The notes below the pieces were generated by a model. The model had not been told where the DNA came from, did no database searches, and saw only the letters and a program-made list of their open reading frames with translations. Positions 36,001 through 43,774 of a DNA stretch of 64,000 nt are shown piece by piece. How positions within the stretch are numbered: position 1 is the stretch's first letter; the number at the start of each line of letters is the position of its first letter. Made by a program: the position numbers and the translations under genes. Source of the DNA: G965232465 sp965276005 (lineage in GTDB: Bacteria > Pseudomonadota > Alphaproteobacteria > JAQWUY01); the NCBI GenBank assembly GCA_965276005.1, contig OZ254962.1:2666001-2730000 (forward strand), read 5' to 3'.

Positions 36001-37158
36001 AATGACGCCAGCGATAGTGATTTTATTTTAAGCGAACGGGACACAGGCAAAGCACACATTACCGTTGCCACAGGTAAAACCATATCCGGGGGCAATGGTA
36101 ATTTACTTATCAAAATGCTCAAAGGCAGTAGCAGTGCCGCCGCCGAAAAAAAACAAACCGGCAAAATCACCGTGTGGAAAGCGGAGGGTAAACGGGTCAG
36201 CATTGTACATACAGGCATCTCTGATTCGGAAATTGTCATTCTGAGCGGTGGTCGAATCACTTCCAAAAGTACCAGCCTTGCACCGGGAGCCGTAGGTATC
36301 GAATTGGTGGCAGACACATTTACTAACAACTCAGACAGCAATGCTTTATCGGTAACAAGTGGTCGCTACTTGGTATGGACAAAAACCCATGCGGATAACA
36401 CTATGGGGGGCATAATACCACCCTTTAGCCAATATAACCTAGCGTACGACACAACCAAACCAAATTTTCATTCGACTGGTGTGAAAGATACCCGATCTGG
36501 CTTTGTATACAGCAATGCCAAAAACAGTGGTGGTAATAATGGCGGCGGTAACAACGGCGGTAATAATGGCGATAACAAAGGCAATAATGGCAATGGCGGA
36601 GATTTAGATCTAGGCAACAGCGGTAGCGGCGGCGGCGGTGGCAGTAGCAGTGGCGGTGGTGCAGCGGTTGTCGCACTGGTGGGCACTGGTGTTGCCGTCA
36701 GCATCATGGGCGGTGGCGTAACCGCAGCTGGTGCTGCTGGTGCCGCAGGAGCTGGTGCTGCCGGTGCGGCGGGTGGGGCTGCTGGTGGAGCAAGCGGGGC
36801 TAGTGGTGTCATAGGTGTGCCGCTTGGTCGTATCGACACTATCTTTAACACCAACATATACGCCCAGTTAAATGGTATCGATATGCAGGCACTATACCAA
36901 CCATCGATACAAAAACCTTTTGCATCTGTATTTAATACACCGCAACAGGTTACATACAAAGCCAAATACAAAAGCCAAATACATCGCACATACGATATGG
37001 CATTGTTGACACATAACATCAAGGCACAAAAAGCGGTACCCCTGTACGAACTGGACGCAGACCTGTACGAAACCTTGAAACGCATATTCGTACAACAATC
37101 GACAGTGACAGACAAAACCGCCCGTACGGATACACAAGCTGTATTATCCGAAACTTAA
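33028..37158 (+). CDS. TPS-type filamentous haemagglutinin-like exoprotein with FG-GAP repeats
   Basis: A 1376-residue surface or secreted protein. The signal peptide ends near residue 22 (GVFA-GG). The TPS/FHA N-terminal domain spans about residues 25-170, with AVIDWHSFSVGKGNTVNF, the GRINSNGSVFLVNPNG core (NPNG 112-115), and GGFVAST. Beta-helix-like sequence continues to VILLDPQNLVIG near 535. Six FG-GAP-like repeats of about 63 residues (FGSSVSLSGDGTKLAVGA type) fill about 550-930. FHA-type sequence then resumes (GDVTLVASNDITIN). A Gly/Asn and Gly/Ala-rich hinge (about 1165-1265) and a 110-residue charged tail end the protein. AAGGGAGAGGG precedes the ATG. No TpsB transporter gene is in this window. 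Confidence 0.85.
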   Translation: MTMTKSVKFALLAVSALGTGVFAGGLPQGGVVQEGSASITYAGGGGGYISLDINQRSDKAVIDWHSFSVGKGNTVNFNQPSSDSATLNRVTGDFTSEIAGRINSNGSVFLVNPNGIRITADGVIDTGGFVASTLDIDNNDFLNGEYTFTKNGNSGVVSNRGSISVDDGGFVALLGGAVKNDGMVRALVGKVGFAGGEKIVMSFGNSDFLRVEVPTDKWDTLTDSQGNKVAATLDLGGTIDSRGGFIDITVADASDILRQTISIDGIVSANTVSSTDGVISISGGTVGITGNGRITADADYGTAGTIAIEADTIDSSGTVSAVAQNGTGGTVKISLQHGANLNASTRFDVSGGNKGGSLSFIGGLGKQGTKVLGSADFKADSTDGSGGYVDISNKGGLVGLLSGTVSASGKTQGGRIRLGGAFQGGGYDPKTSPLDKRTQDLFVTRWADNGSLVSAGKTSLGTGVRVDVSSASGTGGTAIVWADHTTNNYAAIDATGATGGGAVEISGKKQVDSFGLKRIKAGNGVILLDPQNLVIGNWGSAVAQAKKIAHGVSGVSLNDGDAFGSSVSLSSDGTKLAVGAGGDDDGGKTSSGAVYLYTVGGSSWGEIVTQVAKLSNSHASVSLDKSDWFGSGGVSLSSDGTKLAVGVYLDDDGGNGKGAVYLYTVGGSSWGKTVTQAAKLSDSHTSVSLDESDWFGSGVSLSGDGTKLAVGAEGDDDGGNGKGAVYLYTVGGFSWGETVTQVVKLSDSHTSVSLDKSDWFGSSVSLNGDGTKLAVGADGDDSYKGAVYLYIVGGSSWGSAVTQAVKLSNSHASVSLGNNDYFGSSVSLSGDGTKLAVGADGDDDGGFNRGAVYLYIVGGSGATWGSTVTQAAKLSHKHASVSLDDSDYFGVGVSLSGDGTKLAVGAKWDDDRGSNQHANRGAVYLYTIGTDADDYKQQLQDGDVTLVASNDITINRAINADSGGGTLTLIAGRSIKINADVKVNGGLVLKANDASDSDFILSERDTGKAHITVATGKTISGGNGNLLIKMLKGSSSAAAEKKQTGKITVWKAEGKRVSIVHTGISDSEIVILSGGRITSKSTSLAPGAVGIELVADTFTNNSDSNALSVTSGRYLVWTKTHADNTMGGIIPPFSQYNLAYDTTKPNFHSTGVKDTRSGFVYSNAKNSGGNNGGGNNGGNNGDNKGNNGNGGDLDLGNSGSGGGGGSSSGGGAAVVALVGTGVAVSIMGGGVTAAGAAGAAGAGAAGAAGGAAGGASGASGVIGVPLGRIDTIFNTNIYAQLNGIDMQALYQPSIQKPFASVFNTPQQVTYKAKYKSQIHRTYDMALLTHNIKAQKAVPLYELDADLYETLKRIFVQQSTVTDKTARTDTQAVLSET
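34690..35820 (+). repeat. Six in-gene repeats of about 190 bp encoding FG-GAP-like blades
   Basis: The DNA units share long near-identical segments such as GGTGATGGGACGAAGTTAGC and GGGGCGGTGTATCTGTACA, so they arose by recent duplication and may vary in number between strains. Units 2 to 4 are most alike; units 1 and 6 are more diverged. Each encodes one DxFGxxVSLSxDGTKLAVGA motif and one GAVYLYTVGG strand. Confidence 0.85.
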
Positions 37159-37179
37159 AAAAATATGGGATAAAAGAGT

Positions 37180-37797
37180 CTATTGCACAGATTTAATACG
37201 GACATTTTGAGCGTATGTGGGGATATATTGTAAACGGATCTTAAAGGCTGTGTGCTGTGCGGGGGGGAGGGCGATGGGTACCGTGTGCGTTTGGGTGCCA
37301 ATCGGGGTGTCGTTATCGGTCAGAAATTCCAATACTATAGTAGCCGGCTTGTAATGGGTTTTGTTGCTGGTGTTATATATAATGCCATATAGGGTGCTGT
37401 TTCGGTTGGCGATAAGCTGTGTTACATGCCCGATCAACGGTGTATTGGGATTGGGCGTATTGTCCGTGTCTTTAAACCATGCGTTCGCTTGGGTAATACC
37501 CAAAGTCTTATATACCAACCGCATTTCAGGTACATATGTTACGATGGTATTCTGTCCGTAAAATCCTATGGCACCTAATGCGACTATGGCGGTAGGGATG
37601 CAAAACATCAAGGTCTTGAAAAACGACCGCAGCATCGACACCGGCGGCGGCGTAAAAATCGGGCTATGGGTATCCGGCGGTGGTGGGGCAGTATGCACAG
37701 ACTCGCCCGCCCCAGCCGTATCATCCATTGCCGGGGGAATAGGGGTGGGCTTTATCGTGCCTTTTTTGCGTTTTTTTGCCGTTTTTTCTGTGTGCAT
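37180..37797 (-). CDS. DUF3426-like membrane protein without the usual zinc ribbon
   Basis: A 205-residue protein: a basic, Pro-rich cytoplasmic N terminus (about residues 1-60), one membrane segment (about 68-90), and a periplasmic domain that fits DUF3426 (ANRNSTLYGIIYNTSNKTHYKPATIVLEF landmark near 130-160). Start ATG at 37797 behind ACAGGACAC. In alphaproteobacteria a DUF3426 protein with an N-terminal MJ0042 zinc ribbon commonly sits divergent from ftsE, as here. The CxxC pairs of that ribbon are absent from this N terminus. The open frame extends to 38157 through ftsE on the other strand and is not coding there. Confidence 0.6.
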   Translation of the reverse strand: MHTEKTAKKRKKGTIKPTPIPPAMDDTAGAGESVHTAPPPPDTHSPIFTPPPVSMLRSFFKTLMFCIPTAIVALGAIGFYGQNTIVTYVPEMRLVYKTLGITQANAWFKDTDNTPNPNTPLIGHVTQLIANRNSTLYGIIYNTSNKTHYKPATIVLEFLTDNDTPIGTQTHTVPIALPPAQHTAFKIRLQYIPTYAQNVRIKSVQ

Positions 37798-37881
37798 GTG
37801 TCCTGTTATCCCCGTTTTATGTGCCGATTCGTACATATTTTTATATGGACAGCACAGGGATTCCCATGTATATTTTACCTT

Positions 37882-38562
37882 ATGGATACAAAAAAAGCAA
37901 TATTCGAATTCGACGAGGTGCGATTGTCTTATGATGGCACGCATGACATATTTTATAATTTGAATATGTGCATATATGCGGGGGGATTTTATGTTATCAC
38001 TGGACCCAGTGGGGCGGGTAAAACTTCGTTGTTGCGGGCGATGATGCTCGATGTGCTGCCTAGTGACGGCACTGTGTCGGTATTTGGCAAGCCCCACACC
38101 CAGTTTACGCACGAAAATGTCGTACAAGCCCGTCAACATATGGGGTTTGTATTTCAAGATTGTAAATTGTTACCGCACTTAAACGCCTATGAAAATATCG
38201 CCGTTGCCCTGCATATCCGCCACCGACCTAGTCGACATATGCGTAGCAAAGTCGACCAAATTTTACAATGGGTAGGGCTGCAACACTACGCCGATGCCTA
38301 TCCCCCGTCCCTATCGGGCGGACAGCAACAGCTGCTGGCACTAGCACGGGCGGTCGTAACCCGTCCTCAGGTTATTGTTGCCGATGAGCCGACTGGGTCG
38401 CTGGATGCCTATGCGGCACATCGTATCTTTCAGCTGTTTAAAATCTTGCATGCACAAGGCACAACCATTGTTATGGTTACCCACGATACGCAAATGATAC
38501 AAGACATGCCCTATAACCGTATGCACATTCACGATAAAATTGTACAGGAATACCCCCTATGA
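37882..38562 (+). CDS. ftsE: Cell division ATP-binding protein FtsE
   Basis: The ATPase of the FtsEX complex, which couples septal ring assembly to periplasmic murein hydrolase activation. 226 residues. Walker A GPSGAGKTS near residue 37, Q-loop FQDCKLLPHLN, signature LSGGQQQLLALARA near 140, Walker B VIVADEPTGSLD near 162. The ATG at 37882 gives the usual FtsE N terminus; no strong ribosome site is seen. It is divergent from the DUF3426-like gene and overlaps ftsX by four bases (ATGA). Confidence 0.92.
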   Translation: MDTKKAIFEFDEVRLSYDGTHDIFYNLNMCIYAGGFYVITGPSGAGKTSLLRAMMLDVLPSDGTVSVFGKPHTQFTHENVVQARQHMGFVFQDCKLLPHLNAYENIAVALHIRHRPSRHMRSKVDQILQWVGLQHYADAYPPSLSGGQQQLLALARAVVTRPQVIVADEPTGSLDAYAAHRIFQLFKILHAQGTTIVMVTHDTQMIQDMPYNRMHIHDKIVQEYPL

Positions 38563-39479
38563 TACGCACATTTAGCCGCTATATTGTGCCATTGCACAAG
38601 GGGGGATTCGACAGGGGACTGACGGCTATTATGGCATTTATGGTGGCACTTGCGGTGCTGTTTACTGCTGGGGCGATAACCCTTTCCGATTTTATAAACG
38701 ATTGGAGTAGGGGGATCGAAAACAGTATATCTGTATCCGCTTTATATCCGGACGATATGCGTACACAAACACAACAAAAAATCACCGATAAAATTAGCCG
38801 CATTCTCAACGATACAGAAGGGGTAAAATCCGCCAACATAGTACCCGATGCGGATAAACAGCAATTGCTCTCCCATTGGCTGGGCGATGCTATCGATAAA
38901 AATACTATCGACTTGCCGGTGTTATGGGATGTGACGGTAGACAATGGTTTTGATGTGTCCGCCGTAACAACCGCCATTCAAGCCATATATGACGGTGCGG
39001 TTATCGACGATTATATGCACTGGAAAAACAGCTTGTTACAATTTGCCAGCGATATGATATTTATAGCTTATGCCTTTGCGGTTGTTGTTGTGTGTGTGCT
39101 GGTGGTGCTGATTTCTCTGTGTGTACGAATCCTTGTTGCCCTGCATATGGAGACACTGCAGGTGCTGACATTGTTGGGGGCATCGGATTCATTTATCCTA
39201 AAAGATGTGGGGCGGTATGCGTTTTGGGTGGGTTTAAAATCGGCATTTTTCGGGGTGATAGTGTCTGTGGCAGGGGTTGTGATAGGGGGGCTGTGGTATA
39301 CGGATATGACCTTTGCCATACTGTTGGACTTTGACAGGGATATGCTGCAACAGATATTTTTGGCAAATATGTTGCGGATATTTGGGCTGTGTGCTATTAT
39401 CCTAGCGGTGGCACTGATCAGCCGATGGGGGGCTATTCGCAGTGCCAAAAAATGTATTCGGCAACACTATCGCATATAA
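38559..39479 (+). CDS. ftsX: Cell division protein FtsX
   Basis: The 306-residue membrane partner of FtsE. An N-terminal membrane segment (about residues 23-45) is followed by a periplasmic domain (about 46-165) and three further membrane segments (about 168-195, 220-245, 270-290), the FtsX topology. Divergence from E. coli FtsX is large, as usual in this class. The ATG overlaps the ftsE stop, and the next gene begins 29 bases after its stop. Confidence 0.88.
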   Translation: MIRTFSRYIVPLHKGGFDRGLTAIMAFMVALAVLFTAGAITLSDFINDWSRGIENSISVSALYPDDMRTQTQQKITDKISRILNDTEGVKSANIVPDADKQQLLSHWLGDAIDKNTIDLPVLWDVTVDNGFDVSAVTTAIQAIYDGAVIDDYMHWKNSLLQFASDMIFIAYAFAVVVVCVLVVLISLCVRILVALHMETLQVLTLLGASDSFILKDVGRYAFWVGLKSAFFGVIVSVAGVVIGGLWYTDMTFAILLDFDRDMLQQIFLANMLRIFGLCAIILAVALISRWGAIRSAKKCIRQHYRI

Positions 39480-39507
39480 CATATGTACAGAAACAGACGG
39501 GATAACC

Positions 39508-40893
39508 ATGACAACAAATAAAATGTGGGGGGGCAGGTTTACACAGGAACCCTCAGCCATTATGCAACACATTAACGCATCGATCGATTTCGATAAACGG
39601 CTGTATGTACAGGATATAACCGCATCTATTGCCCATGCGACCATGCTGGCATCGGTGGGGGTTATTTCTGATGCGGACAAGGAGGCTATTGTCGATGGAC
39701 TGCACCGCATTAAAGCAGAAATCGAGGGCGGTAGTTTTCCATTTTCCGCTGTATTAGAAGATATTCATATGAATATCGAGTCCCGTTTAAAAGACCTTAT
39801 TGGCGATGCCGGTGGGCGGTTGCATACGGGGCGAAGTCGTAACGACCAAGTGGCAACGGACTTTCGCCTGTGGGTACGGGAACAGGCGGATAGTACTATT
39901 GCCAGCTTGCGGCTGCTGATCGGGGCGTTGATCGACCAAGCCGAAACTTATGCGGATACGGTTATGCCCGGATACACCCATTTACAAACCGCCCAACCGG
40001 TAACCTTTGGGCATCACTTGTTGGCGTATGTGGAAATGTTGGGGCGGGATTTAAGCCGATTTAGCGATTGTCGCAACCGATTAAACGAATGCCCATTGGG
40101 AGCCGCCGCACTGGCGGGCACTTCGTTTCCTATCGACCGCCAGCAAACAGCATCTGCACTGGGGTTTGACCGTCCGTCTGCCAATTCTATGGATGCGGTG
40201 GCAAGCCGTGATTTTGTCCTAGAATTCTTGTCTTGTGCGTCTATTTGTGCGGTGCATTTGTCCCGTTTTGCCGAAGAGTGCGTGATTTGGTGTTCTGATC
40301 GGTTTCGTTTTATCGAATTGTCAGATGCTTACACCACCGGATCATCGATTATGCCGCAAAAGAAAAATCCCGATGCAGCGGAACTGATACGGGCAAAACC
40401 GGGACGGATTATAGGGGCGTTGATGTCTTTATTGGTGGTGATGAAGGGGCTGCCTATGACATATGGCAAGGACATGCAAGAAGACAAACAAATGAGTTTC
40501 GATGCCGCCGATAGCCTTGCCCTTGCCCTTGTTGCCACCGCCGGCATGGTACAGGATTTAAAAGCCAATACCCATAATATGCGGGCTGCTTTAACGGACG
40601 GTTTTCCCACCGCCACCGACTTAGCCGATTACTTGGTGCGGGTGTTAAACATACCGTTTCGGGACGCCCATCATATCACCGGGGAAATTGTCGCCCTTGC
40701 GGATAGTAAACGGGTGGCATTATCAGATATGGCTTTGTCTGATATGCAATCCATCGAATCCCGTATAACGGACGATATTTACAGTGTGTTATCGGTAGAG
40801 GCATCGGTAAAATCCCGCACTTCGTACGGGGGTAGTGCCCCGCAAAATGTCAAAAAAATGTGCCTATCCGCCCGGCAGAGGTTTGCCGTATGA
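39508..40893 (+). CDS. argH: Argininosuccinate lyase
   Basis: Splits argininosuccinate into arginine and fumarate, the last step of arginine synthesis. 461 residues from the ATG at 39508 (ACGGGA upstream). Landmarks are MWGGRFTQEPS at the N terminus, the LHTGRSRNDQVATDFRLW block near residue 110, TAQPVTFGHH near 160, and the superfamily signature GSSIMPQKKNPD near 280. The frame extends upstream into ftsX, which is unlikely to be used. It overlaps the small lipoprotein gene by four bases. Confidence 0.95.
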   Translation: MTTNKMWGGRFTQEPSAIMQHINASIDFDKRLYVQDITASIAHATMLASVGVISDADKEAIVDGLHRIKAEIEGGSFPFSAVLEDIHMNIESRLKDLIGDAGGRLHTGRSRNDQVATDFRLWVREQADSTIASLRLLIGALIDQAETYADTVMPGYTHLQTAQPVTFGHHLLAYVEMLGRDLSRFSDCRNRLNECPLGAAALAGTSFPIDRQQTASALGFDRPSANSMDAVASRDFVLEFLSCASICAVHLSRFAEECVIWCSDRFRFIELSDAYTTGSSIMPQKKNPDAAELIRAKPGRIIGALMSLLVVMKGLPMTYGKDMQEDKQMSFDAADSLALALVATAGMVQDLKANTHNMRAALTDGFPTATDLADYLVRVLNIPFRDAHHITGEIVALADSKRVALSDMALSDMQSIESRITDDIYSVLSVEASVKSRTSYGGSAPQNVKKMCLSARQRFAV

Positions 40894-41033
40894 TGGGACG
40901 GATAAGCGGGGTTTTGTTGCTGGCTGTTATCTTGTCCGCATGCGGGCGGCAACCGGCGATGAGCGATTCGTTGCCCCACCAAGCCTCTAAACAATGCCTA
41001 GACATCGTACAAGATGTTACCGATTGTATATGA
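40890..41033 (+). CDS. lptM: Small lipoprotein of the LptM (YifL/LippL) type
   Basis: A 47-residue lipoprotein. The signal (residues 1-17, MMGRISGVLLLAVILSA) ends in the lipobox LSAC with Cys18, followed by G and a short polar tail with two more Cys (positions 36 and 46). Its ATG overlaps the argH stop as ATGA and its TGA overlaps the next ATG, so argH-lptM-lysA is tightly coupled. A small lipoprotein ahead of lysA is a known arrangement, and LptM helps mature the LptD-LptE translocon in E. coli. The family assignment rests on context, size and lipobox. It is easily missed because of its length. Confidence 0.7.
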   Translation: MMGRISGVLLLAVILSACGRQPAMSDSLPHQASKQCLDIVQDVTDCI

Positions 41034-42355
41034 GAACGGATACACCCATGCCCGCACCTGTGTTTGAACCTTTGACCGTTTTTACATATCAACGGGGTAT
41101 GTTAAGCACCGGCGGTGTTGGTATCGCCGATGTGGCAGAGCAGTACGGTACTCCGTTGTTTGTGTATAATATGGATGATATTTTAAACCGCTACCACCGC
41201 TTTATGGAGGCTTTTAGGCGGGCAAAACAGAAATACAATTTTACCAATGCACACACGGTACACTTTGCGGTAAAAGCCAATTCGAATCAAGCGGTGTTGT
41301 CGGCACTTGGCAAGTGTGGATGCGGTATGGATGTGGTATCGGGGGGCGAATTAAAACGGGCGTTGGCTGCTGGAGTACCAGCGGATAAAATTATTTTTTC
41401 TGGGGTGGCAAAATCCGATTGGGAGCTACAATACGCCCTGCAACAAGGGGTGTTACAAATCAATGTGGAATCATTGGCAGAGTTGCACCAACTGCAAGCG
41501 GTTGCCGAAAATATCGATGTTGTCGCCCCTATAGGGCTGCGCATGAACCCCAATGTGGCGGGTGCCACCCACGCAAAAATCAGCACCGGCAAAAACACCG
41601 ATAAATTTGGTATCGATGCAGATATTGTGCTGCAGGTATCGACAGACATTTTGTCGTTATCCCACATCGACTGTCAAAGTATCAGTGTGCATATCGGATC
41701 ACAGCTGATGTGTGCGGCACCGTTTGTGGCGTCTTATAAAAAACTGGCGGATGTTGCCACAAGGTTAATAGCACAAGGCTTGCCGTTAAAACGACTGGAT
41801 TTAGGCGGCGGCTTGGGCGTGTGCTATGCCCCCAATGGCGACACCCCACCGGACATTATCGAGTATGCACAAATGGTTATACAAACGGTCGCACATGTGG
41901 GGCTAGACATCCATTTTGAGCCGGGACGATGGCTGGTGGGCAATGCGGGGGCTTTAATTGGTACGGTGGAAAATATCAAAGTAAACGATGCCAAGACTTT
42001 TGTATTAACCGACATTGCCATGAACGATTTTATCCGCCCCACCCTATACGAAGCCTATCACCATGTGGTACCCGTACAACACTCCGCAACCACCATGATC
42101 GCCGATGTGGTCGGTCCCGTATGCGAAAGTGGCGATTATATGGCAAAAAACCGTGAAATCGGTACCGTAAAACGGGGCGATTATATCGCTGTGCTATCCA
42201 CAGGGGCGTATGGCATGGTACTGGCATCGAACTACAACACCCGCCCCACCCCCGCCGAAGTGGCAATATATAAAGGCAAAGCCCACATCATCCGCCGCCG
42301 CCAAACCATCACAGACATAATACACATGGACACCGTCCCCGATATTTTTGTGTAG
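41030..42355 (+). CDS. lysA: Diaminopimelate decarboxylase
   Basis: A PLP enzyme making lysine from meso-diaminopimelate in the cytoplasm. 441 residues from the ATG at 41030, which overlaps the stop of the lptM-like gene; ATG 41048 is the alternative. The PLP lysine is Lys82 in HFAVKANSN. Other family blocks are GCGMDVVSGGELKRALAAG, the ISVHIGSQ motif near 220, GGGLGVCY near 265, EPGRWLVGNAG near 300, and CESGD near 365. The frame remains open back to 40994 but that part overlaps lptM. Confidence 0.94.
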   Translation: MRTDTPMPAPVFEPLTVFTYQRGMLSTGGVGIADVAEQYGTPLFVYNMDDILNRYHRFMEAFRRAKQKYNFTNAHTVHFAVKANSNQAVLSALGKCGCGMDVVSGGELKRALAAGVPADKIIFSGVAKSDWELQYALQQGVLQINVESLAELHQLQAVAENIDVVAPIGLRMNPNVAGATHAKISTGKNTDKFGIDADIVLQVSTDILSLSHIDCQSISVHIGSQLMCAAPFVASYKKLADVATRLIAQGLPLKRLDLGGGLGVCYAPNGDTPPDIIEYAQMVIQTVAHVGLDIHFEPGRWLVGNAGALIGTVENIKVNDAKTFVLTDIAMNDFIRPTLYEAYHHVVPVQHSATTMIADVVGPVCESGDYMAKNREIGTVKRGDYIAVLSTGAYGMVLASNYNTRPTPAEVAIYKGKAHIIRRRQTITDIIHMDTVPDIFV

Positions 42356-42395
42356 GGTGTCATATGCGGACATAATGCCATATAGATGTAAACCG

Positions 42396-43664
42396 ATGCA
42401 AATAAACAATCGCACTATATTTAACAAGGACAACTTGGATATATTACAGGGTATAGATTCGGATACCATAGACCTTATATACCTTGACCCCCCGTTTAAT
42501 AAGAAAAAACAGTTTATCGCCTCGATAGGCAGTAGTGCGGAGGGGGCGTCTTTTAATGACTTGTATCAATTACAAGATATTAAAGACGCATGGGGTATAT
42601 CCATAGAACAGGACACCCCGAAAGTACATGACTTTTTAATCGGCATAAAGAAAATAGACGGTAAACAATCGTATAACTATTGTTATATAGCCTATATGGC
42701 TATTCGTTTGATAGAGTGCCACCGCATATTAAAAAACACAGGCAGTTTGTATTTACATTGCGATCCGACAATGAGCCACTATTTAAAAATACTCTTAGAC
42801 TGTATATTCGGGGATAACAATTTTATAAATGAAATTGTGTGGTGTTACCAAACGGGCGGTGCTGGGAAGCGATCATTTGCCAGAAAACACGATATACTAT
42901 TGTTTTACGGCAAATCAGAAAATTATGTTTTTCATGCGGACGCCGTACACATACCCCGTACCGATAAAGCTTTACAAAGGGCAAAAAATCCCAAAGGGGC
43001 AAGAATAAACTACACAGACACTACGAAAACAGCCAATGATTTTTTTGTCGATATACAGGCGTTAAACCCTATGGCAAAGGAACGCACAGGCTACCCGACC
43101 CAAAAGCCTTTACACCTCTTACGGCGGATTATCACAGCGTCCAGCAATGAGGGCGATATTGTCCTAGATCCATTTTGTGGCTGTGCGACCACTTGTATTG
43201 CAGCGGAACAACTAAACCGTAAATGGATTGGTATCGACATATCTGTAAAAGCATATGACCTTGTGTGCGAGCGATTGGCAAAAGAAGTATCAGACACCGG
43301 CGATATATTAAAATACAAAAATAAAGTGTATTTTCAAACGACCGTCCCCGCCCGTACAGATATGGGGGCGGATACCCCAGTACAAAAATGCGTATACATT
43401 ATATCCAACCCAGCCTATCCAAACGATTACAAAGTAGGGGTTGCCAAGAATGTACATGCCCGATTAAACAGCTACCAAACCAGCGACCCCGATAGGGGCT
43501 ACACATTGGAATACAGCCTATTAACCCCCTATTTTACCGAACTAGAAAAATATATACACGACATTTTACCCAATAAATATGAATGGATACAGAATACAGA
43601 TTTAGCAACCATAAAACAAAAAATAGACGATTTTATAGCTAGTAAAACACGGAGGCGTATGTGA
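42396..43664 (+). CDS. Beta-class DNA methyltransferase fused to GIY-YIG (T5orf172-like) domain, copy 1
   Basis: A 422-residue protein. Catalytic motif IV is YLDPPFN (DPPF 31-34), a variable target-recognition segment lies at about 145-230, motif X is GYPTQKP, and SAM motif I is LDPFCGCATT (DPFCG 258-262). The IV-TRD-X-I order is that of beta-class N6-adenine or N4-cytosine enzymes. After residue 330 comes a GIY-YIG-type module: VYI (Tyr334), YKVG (Tyr345), Arg356 in VHARLNS, and Glu384 in ELEKYIH, all the positions needed for a nuclease. It starts 41 bases after lysA. It is the shortest of three copies because of a shorter recognition segment. Confidence 0.85.
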   Translation: MQINNRTIFNKDNLDILQGIDSDTIDLIYLDPPFNKKKQFIASIGSSAEGASFNDLYQLQDIKDAWGISIEQDTPKVHDFLIGIKKIDGKQSYNYCYIAYMAIRLIECHRILKNTGSLYLHCDPTMSHYLKILLDCIFGDNNFINEIVWCYQTGGAGKRSFARKHDILLFYGKSENYVFHADAVHIPRTDKALQRAKNPKGARINYTDTTKTANDFFVDIQALNPMAKERTGYPTQKPLHLLRRIITASSNEGDIVLDPFCGCATTCIAAEQLNRKWIGIDISVKAYDLVCERLAKEVSDTGDILKYKNKVYFQTTVPARTDMGADTPVQKCVYIISNPAYPNDYKVGVAKNVHARLNSYQTSDPDRGYTLEYSLLTPYFTELEKYIHDILPNKYEWIQNTDLATIKQKIDDFIASKTRRRM

Positions 43665-43774
43665 TTAAGCCCCATGTGCAACGGATGCATACGCCATAAG
43701 GGACAATACGCTATTGTATTTGTAGAGATAATGTACTACACTATGCTTTTATAACGCCATATGGATGTAACCCC

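Noticed and set aside
36468..37115. A 215-codon minus-strand frame rich in Pro and Ala opposite the adhesin's Gly-rich hinge
   Set aside because: Gly/Ala-rich codons read as Pro/Ala on the other strand; the adhesin frame has signal peptide, TPS domain and repeats.
42348..42395. Longer start for the first methyltransferase
   Set aside because: Copies 2 and 3 begin at the conserved MQINNRTIFNKDNL; the 16 extra residues of copy 1 are not matched in them and overlap the end of lysA.
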